In this document: piece after piece, positions 8,308 through 17,295 of the stretch
How positions within the stretch are numbered: the stretch's first letter is position 1
Layout of the letters: every line of letters begins with the position of its first letter
DNA from: Pedobacter glucosidilyticus DSM 23534
GTDB taxonomy: Bacteria; Bacteroidota; Bacteroidia; Sphingobacteriales; Sphingobacteriaceae
DNA length: 64,000 nt
Assembly (NCBI RefSeq): GCF_000425145.1
Contig: NZ_KE384313.1
Coordinates: 124,001-188,000, forward strand
Direction: 5' to 3'
Notes under the pieces: model-generated
The model's database searches: none
What the model was told of the DNA's origin: nothing
What the model saw: the letters and a program-made list of their open reading frames with translations, nothing else
Made by a program: the position numbers and the translations under genes

Positions 8308-9660
8308 TTAATATTTAAACACTTTTCCATTCACCATAACTTCTTGTGTTTTTTCATCAAACGTTGCTTTAGCACCTGTTCTTACGGCGGCATTGGTCAT
8401 AATTGTAGCAACAGAATGATAATATCCAGCTTCTACAGGTGCATTAGTTTCTTTTCTACTACGTATACACTCCATCCAATTACGCATGTGATTAGAAGTT
8501 AACCTATCTGCACCTGTATTGGCAGATGCAACTACCTTTTCTTCTTGGCTGGTTAAGCTTAGTTCTGGAAGCAGGTTAGGTTTTAGGCCCATGGCAGCAG
8601 CTTGTTTCTCTTGTAAACCACCTTTAGGGGATATTTTATTGGTATTTAAATTTAACTCGCCACCGTTAGCATAGTAAATCTCTGCTGGGCGCTCGTCTCC
8701 ATTGTGCATCCTAGAGCCAAATACCACTTGGAAACCTTTTTTCATGTCTTTATCGCCATAATCAAAAACTGCGGTTGTGGTATCCCAGTTTCTTCTGCCA
8801 TCTTTCCATTGGTAAATTCCACCATTAGCAACCACACTTCTTGGGTACATTAAGCCAGTAAACCAATGTACAGTGTCAATTTGGTGCGACATCCACTGCC
8901 CTGGCATGCCCGAAGAATATGGCCAGAATAAACGGTATTCTAAGTATTTTCTTGGATCCCATTCTTCAAATGGGCGATTCATTAAAAAGCGTTTCCAATC
9001 TGTATCTTCTTGTTTTAGTTTAGCCACTAAATCTGGTCGGCGCCATCTGCCAGGTTGGTTTACATTCCAGGTAAGTTCTACCATCGTGATATCGCCAAAT
9101 TTACCCTGTTGGATAAAATCTGCCGCAGCTTTATAATTAGCACCACTTCTTCTTTGAGAACCAATTTGGATAATTTGCTTAGAAGCTTTTATAGCTTTTA
9201 ATGCCGCTCTGTTATCTTCCATGGTTTCAGCAAAAGGCTTTTCGCAATAAACATCGCATTTAGCGTTAACAGCCTCTATAGCATGTAAAGCATGCTGAAA
9301 ATCTGCTGTACTTACAATGACAGCGTCCAAATCTTTCATGGCATACAATTCATCATTATTTCTACAGCCTTTTATATCATGGTTAAATTTTGATTTTAAA
9401 AGCTCTACCCCTAAATTTCTTCTATAGCTCCATAAATCAGAAACAGCTACCATATCAAAATTTAATTCCTGATGATGGTTTAAAAAGCATGGTAATAAGG
9501 TATCTCTAAAACGATCTGAAAAACCAACCGCACCTACACGTACCCTATCATTTGCACCTAAAATTCTACCATAACTTTTTGCACTGAAGCCCATAGCTCC
9601 AAAATATGTTCCAGCTGCTGCAATAGCAGACTGCTTTATAAATTTTCTACGTGAGTTCAT
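8308..9660 (-). CDS. Tat-exported Gfo/Idh/MocA family oxidoreductase, 450 residues
   Basis: The N-terminus SRRKFIKQSAIAAAG is a near-ideal twin-arginine signal. The nucleotide-binding domain follows (VRVGAVGFSDR), with the family lysine in CEKPFAETM. The second half carries WRRPDL and the MPGQWMSHQIDTVHWF segment typical of the longer Bacteroidota members of the family. It sits 22 bp downstream of the DUF1080 gene and 38 bp upstream of a second exported oxidoreductase. Pairing with DUF1080 resembles Bacteroidota loci that oxidise a glycoside to its 3-keto form and then eliminate the aglycone; the assignment here is inferred from family and neighbourhood. Confidence 0.9.
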   Translation of the reverse strand: MNSRRKFIKQSAIAAAGTYFGAMGFSAKSYGRILGANDRVRVGAVGFSDRFRDTLLPCFLNHHQELNFDMVAVSDLWSYRRNLGVELLKSKFNHDIKGCRNNDELYAMKDLDAVIVSTADFQHALHAIEAVNAKCDVYCEKPFAETMEDNRAALKAIKASKQIIQIGSQRRSGANYKAAADFIQQGKFGDITMVELTWNVNQPGRWRRPDLVAKLKQEDTDWKRFLMNRPFEEWDPRKYLEYRLFWPYSSGMPGQWMSHQIDTVHWFTGLMYPRSVVANGGIYQWKDGRRNWDTTTAVFDYGDKDMKKGFQVVFGSRMHNGDERPAEIYYANGGELNLNTNKISPKGGLQEKQAAAMGLKPNLLPELSLTSQEEKVVASANTGADRLTSNHMRNWMECIRSRKETNAPVEAGYYHSVATIMTNAAVRTGAKATFDEKTQEVMVNGKVFKY

Positions 9661-9682
9661 TTTATTTTAATGTCTTTAAGGT

Positions 9683-11035
9683 TTATAGTTGTTTAATTTT
9701 TAAGCTTCTGAAAGCTACAGCATCGCCATGGTCTTGCAGTAAAATTCTTCCTTTAGGAGCCATGCCAAAATTTTTCCAGTCTTTATACTTACTTTCTGAT
9801 ACCAATTTTAAGAACTCTGCCGAACCTCTGGTATAATTAAGGATATTATGGCCGTTTAACCAATATTCAACCCTATTATCAGGGTAAACCCTGATGATAC
9901 CTTTATTCCACTCTCCTATCGCTTTCTGCGCAGCAGGTATTTTTTTTGAAGTCATTAAATCATATAAAGATCCCAATGTACGGTTACCATCTTTACCTAA
10001 TTTTGCGTCAGGATGTGTAGCATCATCTAAAATTTGATACTCTGGACCAATAGCAGAACCTTTATTGCCTTCGCTTTCTGTAACGAAGTATTTTACACCA
10101 CTGTTAGCACCTTTAGAAAGTTTAAAATCAAACTGAAACTCAAAAGCACTGTACTCTTTTAAAGTAACAATATCACCACCGTTGGTAGACTCGCTTCCAT
10201 CTGCTTTTTTAACTCTTAACTCGTTATCAACAACTTCCCAGCCTTGGGTAGGGAATGTGGTTTTATAAGCGCCTCGCCATTGCGAAGTGCTTTTACCATC
10301 AAATAACAAACTGTAACCTTTAGCTTTTTCTTGCGGAGATAAATGATTGGGGATATAATTTGCGATGAAAATACCATCTGGCTTAGAAGGTTGTAAATTG
10401 GTAGTTTGTATTCTGATATTTCTCCATCTGATTTCTTTGCCCGGAGTCTCTTCTTTCCTGATAGAATGCACTTGTAGTGCAATAAAACCTGATGCGGTTT
10501 CTGCATCTATAACATGAGCCGTAGGGATACCATTTACCCAAGTTCTTATCGTATTACCTATAGCTTCTATACGATATTTATTCCATTCGCCCGGTTTAAA
10601 AGCTTTCTTACCTTCTGGGTTAAGTTCCAGATTATAAAGCCAACCCCTTCTGGCTTCATCATAAATACCACCACTCCAAGCTCTGCTAGAAGGGTCAATT
10701 TCCATTTGATAGCCATGAACTCTACCATCACGATAGTCTGCTTTACTTAAACTTCTAAACTGTACGCCAGAATTCATGCTGTTATCAACAAGAAGTTCTA
10801 GTTCCAAAATAAAATCGCCATAGTTTTTTTCGGTAGCCATAAAAGAGTTAGGTTCATTGGCAACTGTAGTACCTACAATCTCGCCGTTTCTAACTTCATA
10901 TTTGGCTTTTCCGTTAAGTTGTTTCCAGCCTTTAAAGTCTTTTCCGTTAAATAAAGACTCCCATTTACTCTGGGCAATCGTTTGCCCAAAAGCTGTAAAT
11001 GTTAATAACAATACAATGCTTGTTTTAAATTTCAT
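9683..11035 (-). CDS. Secreted double-DUF1080 (3-keto-disaccharide hydrolase-like) protein
   Basis: 450 residues with a signal peptide ending near residue 21 (FGQTIAQ). Two DUF1080 lectin-like beta-sandwich domains are visible: about residues 24-211 (SLFNGKDFKGWKQLNGK; NSGVQFRS) and about 222-450 (LLFDGKSTSQWRG; NSGVKYFV; GPEYQILDD). The repeated W-x-x-x and NSGV blocks identify both copies. DUF1080 proteins are known as 3-keto-disaccharide hydrolases acting on sugars first oxidised by Gfo/Idh/MocA enzymes. This is the first gene of the operon with two such exported oxidoreductases, which strongly suits that role. Divergent from the PIG-L gene. Confidence 0.87.
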   Translation of the reverse strand: MKFKTSIVLLLTFTAFGQTIAQSKWESLFNGKDFKGWKQLNGKAKYEVRNGEIVGTTVANEPNSFMATEKNYGDFILELELLVDNSMNSGVQFRSLSKADYRDGRVHGYQMEIDPSSRAWSGGIYDEARRGWLYNLELNPEGKKAFKPGEWNKYRIEAIGNTIRTWVNGIPTAHVIDAETASGFIALQVHSIRKEETPGKEIRWRNIRIQTTNLQPSKPDGIFIANYIPNHLSPQEKAKGYSLLFDGKSTSQWRGAYKTTFPTQGWEVVDNELRVKKADGSESTNGGDIVTLKEYSAFEFQFDFKLSKGANSGVKYFVTESEGNKGSAIGPEYQILDDATHPDAKLGKDGNRTLGSLYDLMTSKKIPAAQKAIGEWNKGIIRVYPDNRVEYWLNGHNILNYTRGSAEFLKLVSESKYKDWKNFGMAPKGRILLQDHGDAVAFRSLKIKQL

Positions 11036-11210
11036 TTTTGAATTGATAAATTGGTTAGCGAGCTCTAATCTAAAAAATTTAAATCTAAATATCTTTAAGA
11101 GGTCAAAACTTTCTTGAAATTTGATTATAAGTTTTGTAATTTTTTTGTGCTATAAGTTCATAAGCAAAAATTTATTATTTTACTTAGCCGAAGTTTAAAA
11201 GAAAGCACCC
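11036..11210. promoter_or_regulatory. Divergent promoter region of the carbohydrate locus
   Basis: 175 bp between the DUF1080 operon (minus) and the PIG-L/symporter operon (plus). AT-rich with poly-T and poly-A tracts. I could not fix a clear TAnnTTTG element or operator palindrome on either strand; the divergent layout alone suggests shared control. Confidence 0.4.
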
Positions 11211-13637
11211 ATGAAACTTAGAAACCTGCTCTTATATTTTTTAGCGCTTCCTTATTTTTCTTTTGCCCAAAACAATGCTTTACCCAATGCAGCAGAGCTC
11301 AAACTAGATTTAAAAAAATTAGATGTTCTAGGAAGTGTGCTTTACATTGCAGCTCATCCTGATGATGAAAACACACGTTTATTAAGCTACTTAGCTAAAG
11401 AAAAATTGGTAAGGACTGCTTATCTTTCTTTAACCAGAGGAGATGGCGGGCAAAATCTTATCGGTAATGAGCAATCTGAAGAATTAGGTTTGATAAGAAC
11501 GCAAGAACTATTAGCTGCCCGTAGAACGGATGGTGCTATCCAATTTTTTACCAGAGCAAATGATTTTGGTTTTTCTAAAACTGCCGATGAAACTTTTAAT
11601 ATCTGGAATAAGAAAGAAATATTAAGTGATGTGGTGTACATCATCAGGAAATTTAAACCCGATGTTATCATCACCCGTTTTCCTAATGATGCAAGAGCAG
11701 GGCATGGCCATCATCAAGCATCATCTATTTTAGCGCAAGAGGCTTTTAAAGCTGCTGCAGACCCAAAACAGTTTCCAGAACAGTTAAAAGAAGTAAGCGT
11801 ATGGCAAACTAAAAGAATTCTTTGGAACACTTATAATTTTGGCTCAGCTAATACAACCGCCAATGATCAACTAAAAATAGATGTTGGCTTATTTAACCAC
11901 TTGCTAGGAAAAGGCTATGGGGAAATTGCTGCCGAAAGTAGATCGATGCACAAAAGTCAAGGTTTCGGCTCTGCCAAACAAAGAGGCTCAAGTATAGAAT
12001 ATTTTAGCAGTTGGCAAGGTGAGCTTCCTCAAAAAGATTTATTTGAAGGGATAGATTTAAGCTGGAACAGACTTCAAATTAAAACTGATTTAGCTAAAGA
12101 TATTAAAAGCATACAAGAGAAATTTTACATAGAAAACCCAGGTTTAATTGTTGAGGATTTAATTAAACTTCATCAAAAAATAGCGGCTTTACCAGATAGC
12201 TTTTATAAAAATATCAAGTTAGAAGAAGTAAAAAAATTGATTCTGCATTGCAGTGGAACTTGGTTAGAAGCTCAAGCTAAACAAGCTTTTGCCGCACAAA
12301 ATACTGCTGTAGAGTTTAACATAAGTGCAGTTACGCAATATCCAAACGTAAAAATCACAGCTTTTAACCAAAAAACAGATGATTTGAATATCAATCAACT
12401 CTATAGTGCCAAAAATCAAACACAAATAAATAAAATTACGCAGCCTTATTGGTTGGTTAACCAGCATCCTATAGGGCAATATGTTTTAAATAAACAATCA
12501 GATATCCTACAACCTGATGGACCATTGGCGCATACCATTCAAGTTAAACTTGATTTTAATAATTACAGTTTAGATTATGAAATTCCTGTCATTTATAAAT
12601 ATACAGACCAGGTAAGGGGCGAAGTTTATCAACCTTTAGTAATAGCACCACCTGTAACCATTAATCCGGAGAATAAAGTATTGCTTTTCCCTAATCAAGG
12701 TGAAAAAGAAATTCGCGTAAGGTTAAAAGCATTTAAAGAAAACCTTAATGGCGAATTAATTCCTGAATTACCAAAGAATTGGAAAATAAGCCCTGCTAAG
12801 CATAGCTTCAATTTTAAAAATTCTGGAGAAGAGCTTAACCTTACGTTTACAATTACCCCAGCTACAACAGATGAAAGTGTTGTTTTAACATTTACAGCTC
12901 AAATAGCCAATGAGGCTTATCAAAAAGCCTTTCATGAAATTAAATATGAGCATATCCCTACCATAAGCTATTTCTCTGAGGCCGAAGTAAAACTCACCAA
13001 ACTTGATATTAAAACAACCGGAGATAAACTTATTGGCTACATCAACGGAGCTGGAGATTTAATTCCAGAATCGCTAAAGCAAATAGGTTATCAGGTAAAT
13101 ATCCTTACAGAAAAAGAAATGCTAACCGGAGATTTATCTGCTTACGATGCTATTATAACTGGAGTAAGAGCTTTTAATACCAATGAAAAATTACCATTTG
13201 CAAGACAAAACCTACTAAAATACATAGAAAATGGTGGTACTTTGTTGGTCCAGTACAATGTAAACAGACCATTGCTAAGTACCGAAATTGGTCCTTATCC
13301 ATTTAACATCACAAGAGATAGGGTTACTGAGGAAAATGCTAAAGTATTTTTCTTAAAGCCAGAGAGTAAAGTTTTAAATTACCCTAATAAATTAACTACT
13401 AAAGATTTTGATGGCTGGATACAAGAAAGAGGTTTGTATTTTGCAGATAATGCCGATAACCGATACGAACAACCCTTAGGCATGAATGATGCCGGAGAGC
13501 AACAATCATCAGGTGCACTTTTAGTAACACCTTATGGGAAAGGGAAATTTATTTATACCGGTTTATCATTTTTTAGAGAATTACCTGCTGGCGTTGCAGG
13601 CGCTTACCGTTTATTTGTAAACTTGATAAGTAAATAA
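11211..13637 (+). CDS. Secreted PIG-L family deacetylase fused to a C-terminal amidotransferase-like domain
   Basis: 808 residues with an N-terminal signal peptide (cleavage near AQNNA). Residues ~40-250 are a PIG-L/LmbE zinc deacetylase: AHPDDE with His49, Asp51 and Asp52, and the downstream AGHGHHQAS histidine cluster. A middle beta-sandwich-like part (about 470-600) resembles an NPCBM/NEW3-type module. The last ~200 residues (LIGYINGAGD..YDAIITGVRAFNTNEKL..GGTLLVQYN) resemble a class I glutamine-amidotransferase-like (ThuA/BatD-like) domain. The family removes N-acetyl groups from amino sugars or their conjugates. The stop codon overlaps the ATG of the next gene (TAATG), so expression is coupled to the membrane protein and symporter downstream. 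Confidence 0.87.
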   Translation: MKLRNLLLYFLALPYFSFAQNNALPNAAELKLDLKKLDVLGSVLYIAAHPDDENTRLLSYLAKEKLVRTAYLSLTRGDGGQNLIGNEQSEELGLIRTQELLAARRTDGAIQFFTRANDFGFSKTADETFNIWNKKEILSDVVYIIRKFKPDVIITRFPNDARAGHGHHQASSILAQEAFKAAADPKQFPEQLKEVSVWQTKRILWNTYNFGSANTTANDQLKIDVGLFNHLLGKGYGEIAAESRSMHKSQGFGSAKQRGSSIEYFSSWQGELPQKDLFEGIDLSWNRLQIKTDLAKDIKSIQEKFYIENPGLIVEDLIKLHQKIAALPDSFYKNIKLEEVKKLILHCSGTWLEAQAKQAFAAQNTAVEFNISAVTQYPNVKITAFNQKTDDLNINQLYSAKNQTQINKITQPYWLVNQHPIGQYVLNKQSDILQPDGPLAHTIQVKLDFNNYSLDYEIPVIYKYTDQVRGEVYQPLVIAPPVTINPENKVLLFPNQGEKEIRVRLKAFKENLNGELIPELPKNWKISPAKHSFNFKNSGEELNLTFTITPATTDESVVLTFTAQIANEAYQKAFHEIKYEHIPTISYFSEAEVKLTKLDIKTTGDKLIGYINGAGDLIPESLKQIGYQVNILTEKEMLTGDLSAYDAIITGVRAFNTNEKLPFARQNLLKYIENGGTLLVQYNVNRPLLSTEIGPYPFNITRDRVTEENAKVFFLKPESKVLNYPNKLTTKDFDGWIQERGLYFADNADNRYEQPLGMNDAGEQQSSGALLVTPYGKGKFIYTGLSFFRELPAGVAGAYRLFVNLISK

Positions 13638-13768
13638 TGGATAAAAAAGTAAAAGATACCGAGCTCCCACCCTTTATTAAATCGTGGGGTCAATTTTATC
13701 GTCTGCTGGTTTACTGGCTTATTATCCTTATTATAATTTTTTACCTCATTACCATTCGCTTCTCATGA
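13637..13768 (+). CDS. 43-residue single-pass membrane protein coupled to the symporter
   Basis: A short ORF, easily missed by gene callers: ATG at 13637 overlapping the PIG-L stop (TAATG), stop TGA at 13766-13768 overlapping the symporter start (ATGA). The product has a charged N-terminus (MDKKVKDTELPPF), then an aromatic patch and one transmembrane helix of roughly residues 23-40 (LLVYWLIILIIIFYLIT), ending RFS. Its size, topology and double translational coupling suggest a small accessory subunit of the sodium:solute symporter, comparable in principle to small subunits known for other SSS transporters. No family is recognised. A GTG-initiated longer symporter reading frame would overlap it and is less likely. 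Confidence 0.75.
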   Translation: MDKKVKDTELPPFIKSWGQFYRLLVYWLIILIIIFYLITIRFS

Positions 13769-15453
13769 GTTTAATAGATTGGTTTGTACTTGCCTTTACC
13801 ATTATTTTTATTGTAGTTTATGGCATCTGGAAAAGTAAAGCAAGTAAACATATAGACGGTTATTTACTTGGCGACCGTTCTTTACCTTGGTACCATGTGG
13901 GTTTATCGGTAATGGCCACACAAGCCAGCGCCATTACTTTTTTATCAGCACCAGGCTTGGCTTACACCGATGGAATGCGCTTTGTCCAATTTTATTTTGG
14001 CTTACCCTTAGCCATGATTGTGCTTTGCATCACCTTCATCCCTATTTTTCATAAGTTAAAGGTTTATACCGCTTATGAGTTTTTAGAACAAAGATTTGAT
14101 TTAAAAACCAGAGTTTTAACGGCTTTTTTATTTCTTATACAAAGAGGCTTATCTACCGGAATAACGATTTATGCTCCGTCTATCATCCTATCAACCATAT
14201 TAAATGTAGACCCTACTTATACCACTTTAATTATAGGTTCTGTAGTGATATTATATACCTTTTATGGTGGCACAAAAGCTGTTTCTTATACCCAGCTTTT
14301 ACAAATGAGTATCATATTTTCGGGCTTGTTTTTAGCCGGCTTTGTAGTGGTTGCACTGTTACCCGTTTCTGTAGATTTTACCGATGCTTTAGACATTGCA
14401 GGCAAAATGGGTAAAATGAATGTAATAGATTGGGAGTTTGATTTAAACAATAGATATACCGTTTGGACAGGATTAATAGGCGGCTTTTTTTTACAGCTGT
14501 CTTATTTTGGTACAGATCAATCTCAGGTTGGCCGCTATTTAACCGGAAGCTCTGTAGGGCAAAGTAGAATGGGCTTATTGATGAATGGCTTGCTAAAAGT
14601 ACCCATGCAGTTTTTAATTTTATTGATAGGGATATTGGTTTTCTGTTTTTATCAATACCAAAAACCACCTGTATTTTTTAATACCTATGAAATTAATAAA
14701 GTAGAAAAAAGTGCTTATGCTGATGAATTTAAACAAAAAGAACAAGCATTTGATGCCGCCTTTGAAGCTAAAAAACAAAAAGTTATAGCACTGGAAAACG
14801 CTATTAACCAGCAGAAAGATATAAGCTCTTTAAAAACAGATGTAGTATTAGCAAATAAAACCCTACAAGAAAAAAGAGAAGAAGCATTAGCTGTTATGAA
14901 AAAAAACGACCCTAATGCAGATACTGACGATACCAATTACGTTTTCCTAAGTTTTGTTACACAATATTTACCACAAGGTTTAATTGGTTTATTGGTAGCT
15001 ATTGTTTGCTTAGCTTCCATGGGTTCTACAGCTAGTGCCTTAAACTCATTGGCATCCACCACAAGCGTTGATATTTATAAAAGATTAATCAATAAGACAG
15101 GTAGCGATCTAAAATACCTCAACGTAAGTAAAGCCATAACCCTATTTTGGGGTATTTTAAGCCTAGCAATGGCTTTGTTTGCAGGTAAATTGGGTAATTT
15201 ATTAGAAGCTGTTAACATCCTAGGCTCTTTATTCTATGGAACCATCCTAGGAATTTTTCTAGTAGCTTTCTATTTTAAAAAGATTGGTGGTAAAGCTGTG
15301 TTTACAGCAGCACTCATTACAGAAGTATTTGTTTTTGCAGCCTATTATTTTGATGTTATGGCTTATTTATGGCTTAACCTTTTTGGCTGTGTATTGGTTA
15401 TTGCTTGGGGCTATGTATTCCAATATTTACAAAAAGAAAAATCAATAGTATAA
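13765..15453 (+). CDS. Sodium:solute symporter (SSS family)
   Basis: 562 residues from the ATG at 13765, which overlaps the preceding stop; a GTG at 13684 would add 27 residues that overlap the 43-residue gene and lack membrane features. The start fits the family pattern of a first helix right at the N-terminus (MSLIDWFVLAF). About 13 transmembrane helices are visible, with the SSS core GLSVMATQASAITFLSAPG and YGGTKAVSYTQLLQ. Roughly residues 300-392 form an unusual hydrophilic, Lys/Glu/Ala-rich coiled-coil-like insertion between helices. It probably imports the sugar released by the neighbouring enzymes with sodium; the substrate is not visible in the sequence. Confidence 0.92.
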   Translation: MSLIDWFVLAFTIIFIVVYGIWKSKASKHIDGYLLGDRSLPWYHVGLSVMATQASAITFLSAPGLAYTDGMRFVQFYFGLPLAMIVLCITFIPIFHKLKVYTAYEFLEQRFDLKTRVLTAFLFLIQRGLSTGITIYAPSIILSTILNVDPTYTTLIIGSVVILYTFYGGTKAVSYTQLLQMSIIFSGLFLAGFVVVALLPVSVDFTDALDIAGKMGKMNVIDWEFDLNNRYTVWTGLIGGFFLQLSYFGTDQSQVGRYLTGSSVGQSRMGLLMNGLLKVPMQFLILLIGILVFCFYQYQKPPVFFNTYEINKVEKSAYADEFKQKEQAFDAAFEAKKQKVIALENAINQQKDISSLKTDVVLANKTLQEKREEALAVMKKNDPNADTDDTNYVFLSFVTQYLPQGLIGLLVAIVCLASMGSTASALNSLASTTSVDIYKRLINKTGSDLKYLNVSKAITLFWGILSLAMALFAGKLGNLLEAVNILGSLFYGTILGIFLVAFYFKKIGGKAVFTAALITEVFVFAAYYFDVMAYLWLNLFGCVLVIAWGYVFQYLQKEKSIV

Positions 15454-15458
15454 AAAAA

Positions 15459-15485
15459 AGTCTCTCCAAATTTGCTGGAGAGACT
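15459..15485. terminator. Bidirectional terminator between symporter and gldJ
   Basis: Perfect 10-bp stem AGTCTCTCCA / TGGAGAGACT with a 7-nt loop, preceded by an A run and followed by a T run, so it can terminate transcription from both converging genes. Confidence 0.9.
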
Positions 15486-15490
15486 TTTTT

Positions 15491-17137
15491 TTATTTTCTA
15501 AATCCTACTCTGGATTTTGGCTGCTTAAATTGTGGTGTTGATTTAGGATTAATCTGAGGGTCTCCTACACTACTCATGGCGCATCTAAAACCAATTTCAG
15601 AACTTGCTTCACCTTGATCTAAATATCTTCTAGTACCAGGATTTAACCAATAAGCTCTATCATTCCAAGAACCGCCTTTGTAAACTTTTGAACGATCACT
15701 AATTAAAGTTATCTTCCCGTAAAGGTCTAAATTTTCATTATCAATATAACCTCTTTGGTCTGCATTAAATGTTGGTACTACAGAAGCCATTTTATCGTTT
15801 TTAGGTTCTGGAGTGCTTGGGCTAGGCTCGGTAGCATTACCGTATTTACTCTTGTGTATTTCGTAAGGGTCTTTTTTACCGGCAGTGGCTTTAACCTTTT
15901 TAGGTACATTGGTTTTACCTATCGTTTGTATTTGTCCTTTATCATCATAAGCATTGTTTTCAAACACATTACCACGATAAGGGTTAAAATCTTCTACTTC
16001 ATCAAAAGATAATTGGCGGTAAGTATCGCTTGTCCATTCGCTTACATTACCTGCCATGTTATATAATCCAAAATCATTTGGAGTGTATGCTTTTACTGGT
16101 GCTGTAATATCTGCACCATCATTTAAGTATCCAGCAACACCCATATTATCACCGCCGCCTCTTTTAAAGTTAGCATAAATTAAACCTCTGGTATCTTTAT
16201 TAGGAGAACGTACCCCTATACCATACCAAGGGTAAATTTTACCACTTTTTACAATGCTGTTATCGCCATCGCTTTTTAAGGCTAAAGCTGCGTATTCCCA
16301 CTCGGCTTCAGTTGGTAATCTATACCTGCCAGGTGTAAAAACGCCATCCTCTATCTTGGCAATTCTTCCAGTATTTGCCCCCTTTTTAGCACCACCTTGT
16401 GGTGCTGCATTCACTACATTGGGTTTAGGTGCACCTTTACCTAAATCATTATACTGGCCGTTTAAATAAAGGTCTAAATCAAAGGGCTGGGTATTTACAT
16501 TGTTTGTACCTGCTCCTTTACCGCCTTTTGCTGTTCCCATTTTAGCGGCCGAATAGGTACCCCAATCATTCATAATATTTTTATTACGAAGGATATTTTC
16601 GTTAACCACATTAGTTCTCCAATCACAATAAGCATTTGCTTGTTCCCAAGTAACACCCACAACTGGATAATCTTGGTAAGCTGGATGTCTTAAATAATTG
16701 TTTACATAAGGCTCGTTATAAGCCAATGGACTTCTCCAAACTAAAGTATCTGGCAAAGCTTCATAATACCATCTGGTATCTGCAGCTACTTCTTTTATCC
16801 AGTTTAAATATTCCAGCCAATCTAAATTTGCTACTTCGGTTTCATCCATGTAAAATGTAGCTACAGAAACTCTTCTTTTAGGAGATGCATAATCATAACC
16901 TATATCATCTATAGAAGAGCCCCCTAATACGAAAGTTCCTCCTTCTATATGCACTAAACCTGGACCTGGAGTTGGTTTAGCTTTTGGCATTACTTGTAGA
17001 GAACCTGGTCTTTTCTGATTGTATTGAGCCCCTGTTTTACCAGATATTTTTGACGGACCAGCATTCTTTTGGCAAGAACTTAACATCATCATCAAACCTA
17101 TGCAAGCCCAAAGAAAAGTAATGGTATTTTTTCTCAT
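15491..17137 (-). CDS. gldJ: Gliding motility / T9SS lipoprotein GldJ
   Basis: 548 residues with a lipoprotein signal (lipobox LSSC, Cys22). The rest is a formylglycine-generating-enzyme-like (SUMF1, FGE-sulfatase) domain: GGTFVLGG, DETEVANLDW, YPVVGVTWEQANAYCDWRT, RLPTEAEWEYAA, NMAGNVSEWTSD, and KGGSWNDRAYW...EIGFRCA at the end. Domain motifs are split by low-complexity inserts rich in Asn/Gly/Lys, as in GldJ/GldK. GldJ rather than GldK is chosen because it is divergent from porU-porV, the arrangement seen in Bacteroidota, and no gldL/M/N follow. GldJ forms part of the outer-membrane-linked ring supporting T9SS and gliding; catalytic FGE activity is not expected. Confidence 0.9.
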   Translation of the reverse strand: MRKNTITFLWACIGLMMMLSSCQKNAGPSKISGKTGAQYNQKRPGSLQVMPKAKPTPGPGLVHIEGGTFVLGGSSIDDIGYDYASPKRRVSVATFYMDETEVANLDWLEYLNWIKEVAADTRWYYEALPDTLVWRSPLAYNEPYVNNYLRHPAYQDYPVVGVTWEQANAYCDWRTNVVNENILRNKNIMNDWGTYSAAKMGTAKGGKGAGTNNVNTQPFDLDLYLNGQYNDLGKGAPKPNVVNAAPQGGAKKGANTGRIAKIEDGVFTPGRYRLPTEAEWEYAALALKSDGDNSIVKSGKIYPWYGIGVRSPNKDTRGLIYANFKRGGGDNMGVAGYLNDGADITAPVKAYTPNDFGLYNMAGNVSEWTSDTYRQLSFDEVEDFNPYRGNVFENNAYDDKGQIQTIGKTNVPKKVKATAGKKDPYEIHKSKYGNATEPSPSTPEPKNDKMASVVPTFNADQRGYIDNENLDLYGKITLISDRSKVYKGGSWNDRAYWLNPGTRRYLDQGEASSEIGFRCAMSSVGDPQINPKSTPQFKQPKSRVGFRK

Positions 17138-17272
17138 GCGATTTTTAAATTTTCAAAGCTTAAAAATAATAAATTATCTTAATCAAGATGATTAATTTTA
17201 TTGCATATTAAGTTTAAGCTTTTGTTTACCTATTTTTAGTTATTAAAACGAACTTTAAAACTTTAAGTTACA

Positions 17273-17280
17273 CAAATATA
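17273..17280 (-). promoter_or_regulatory. Candidate -7 element for gldJ
   Basis: On the minus strand TATATTTG matches TAnnTTTG, about 135 bp upstream of the gldJ start. It lies just 16 bp upstream of the porU start on the other strand, so the two divergent T9SS genes have tightly packed control regions. Confidence 0.4.
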
Positions 17281-17295
17281 AATATTTATTTAAGA

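Noticed and set aside
13684-13764. GTG-initiated extension of the SSS symporter
   Set aside because: It overlaps the 43-residue membrane protein and adds a stretch without family features, while the ATG at 13765 overlaps the preceding stop in the usual coupling pattern.
15491-17137. Functional sulfatase-modifying enzyme
   Set aside because: The domain is FGE-like, but the lipoprotein signal, low-complexity inserts and porU/porV context identify GldJ, which is structural.
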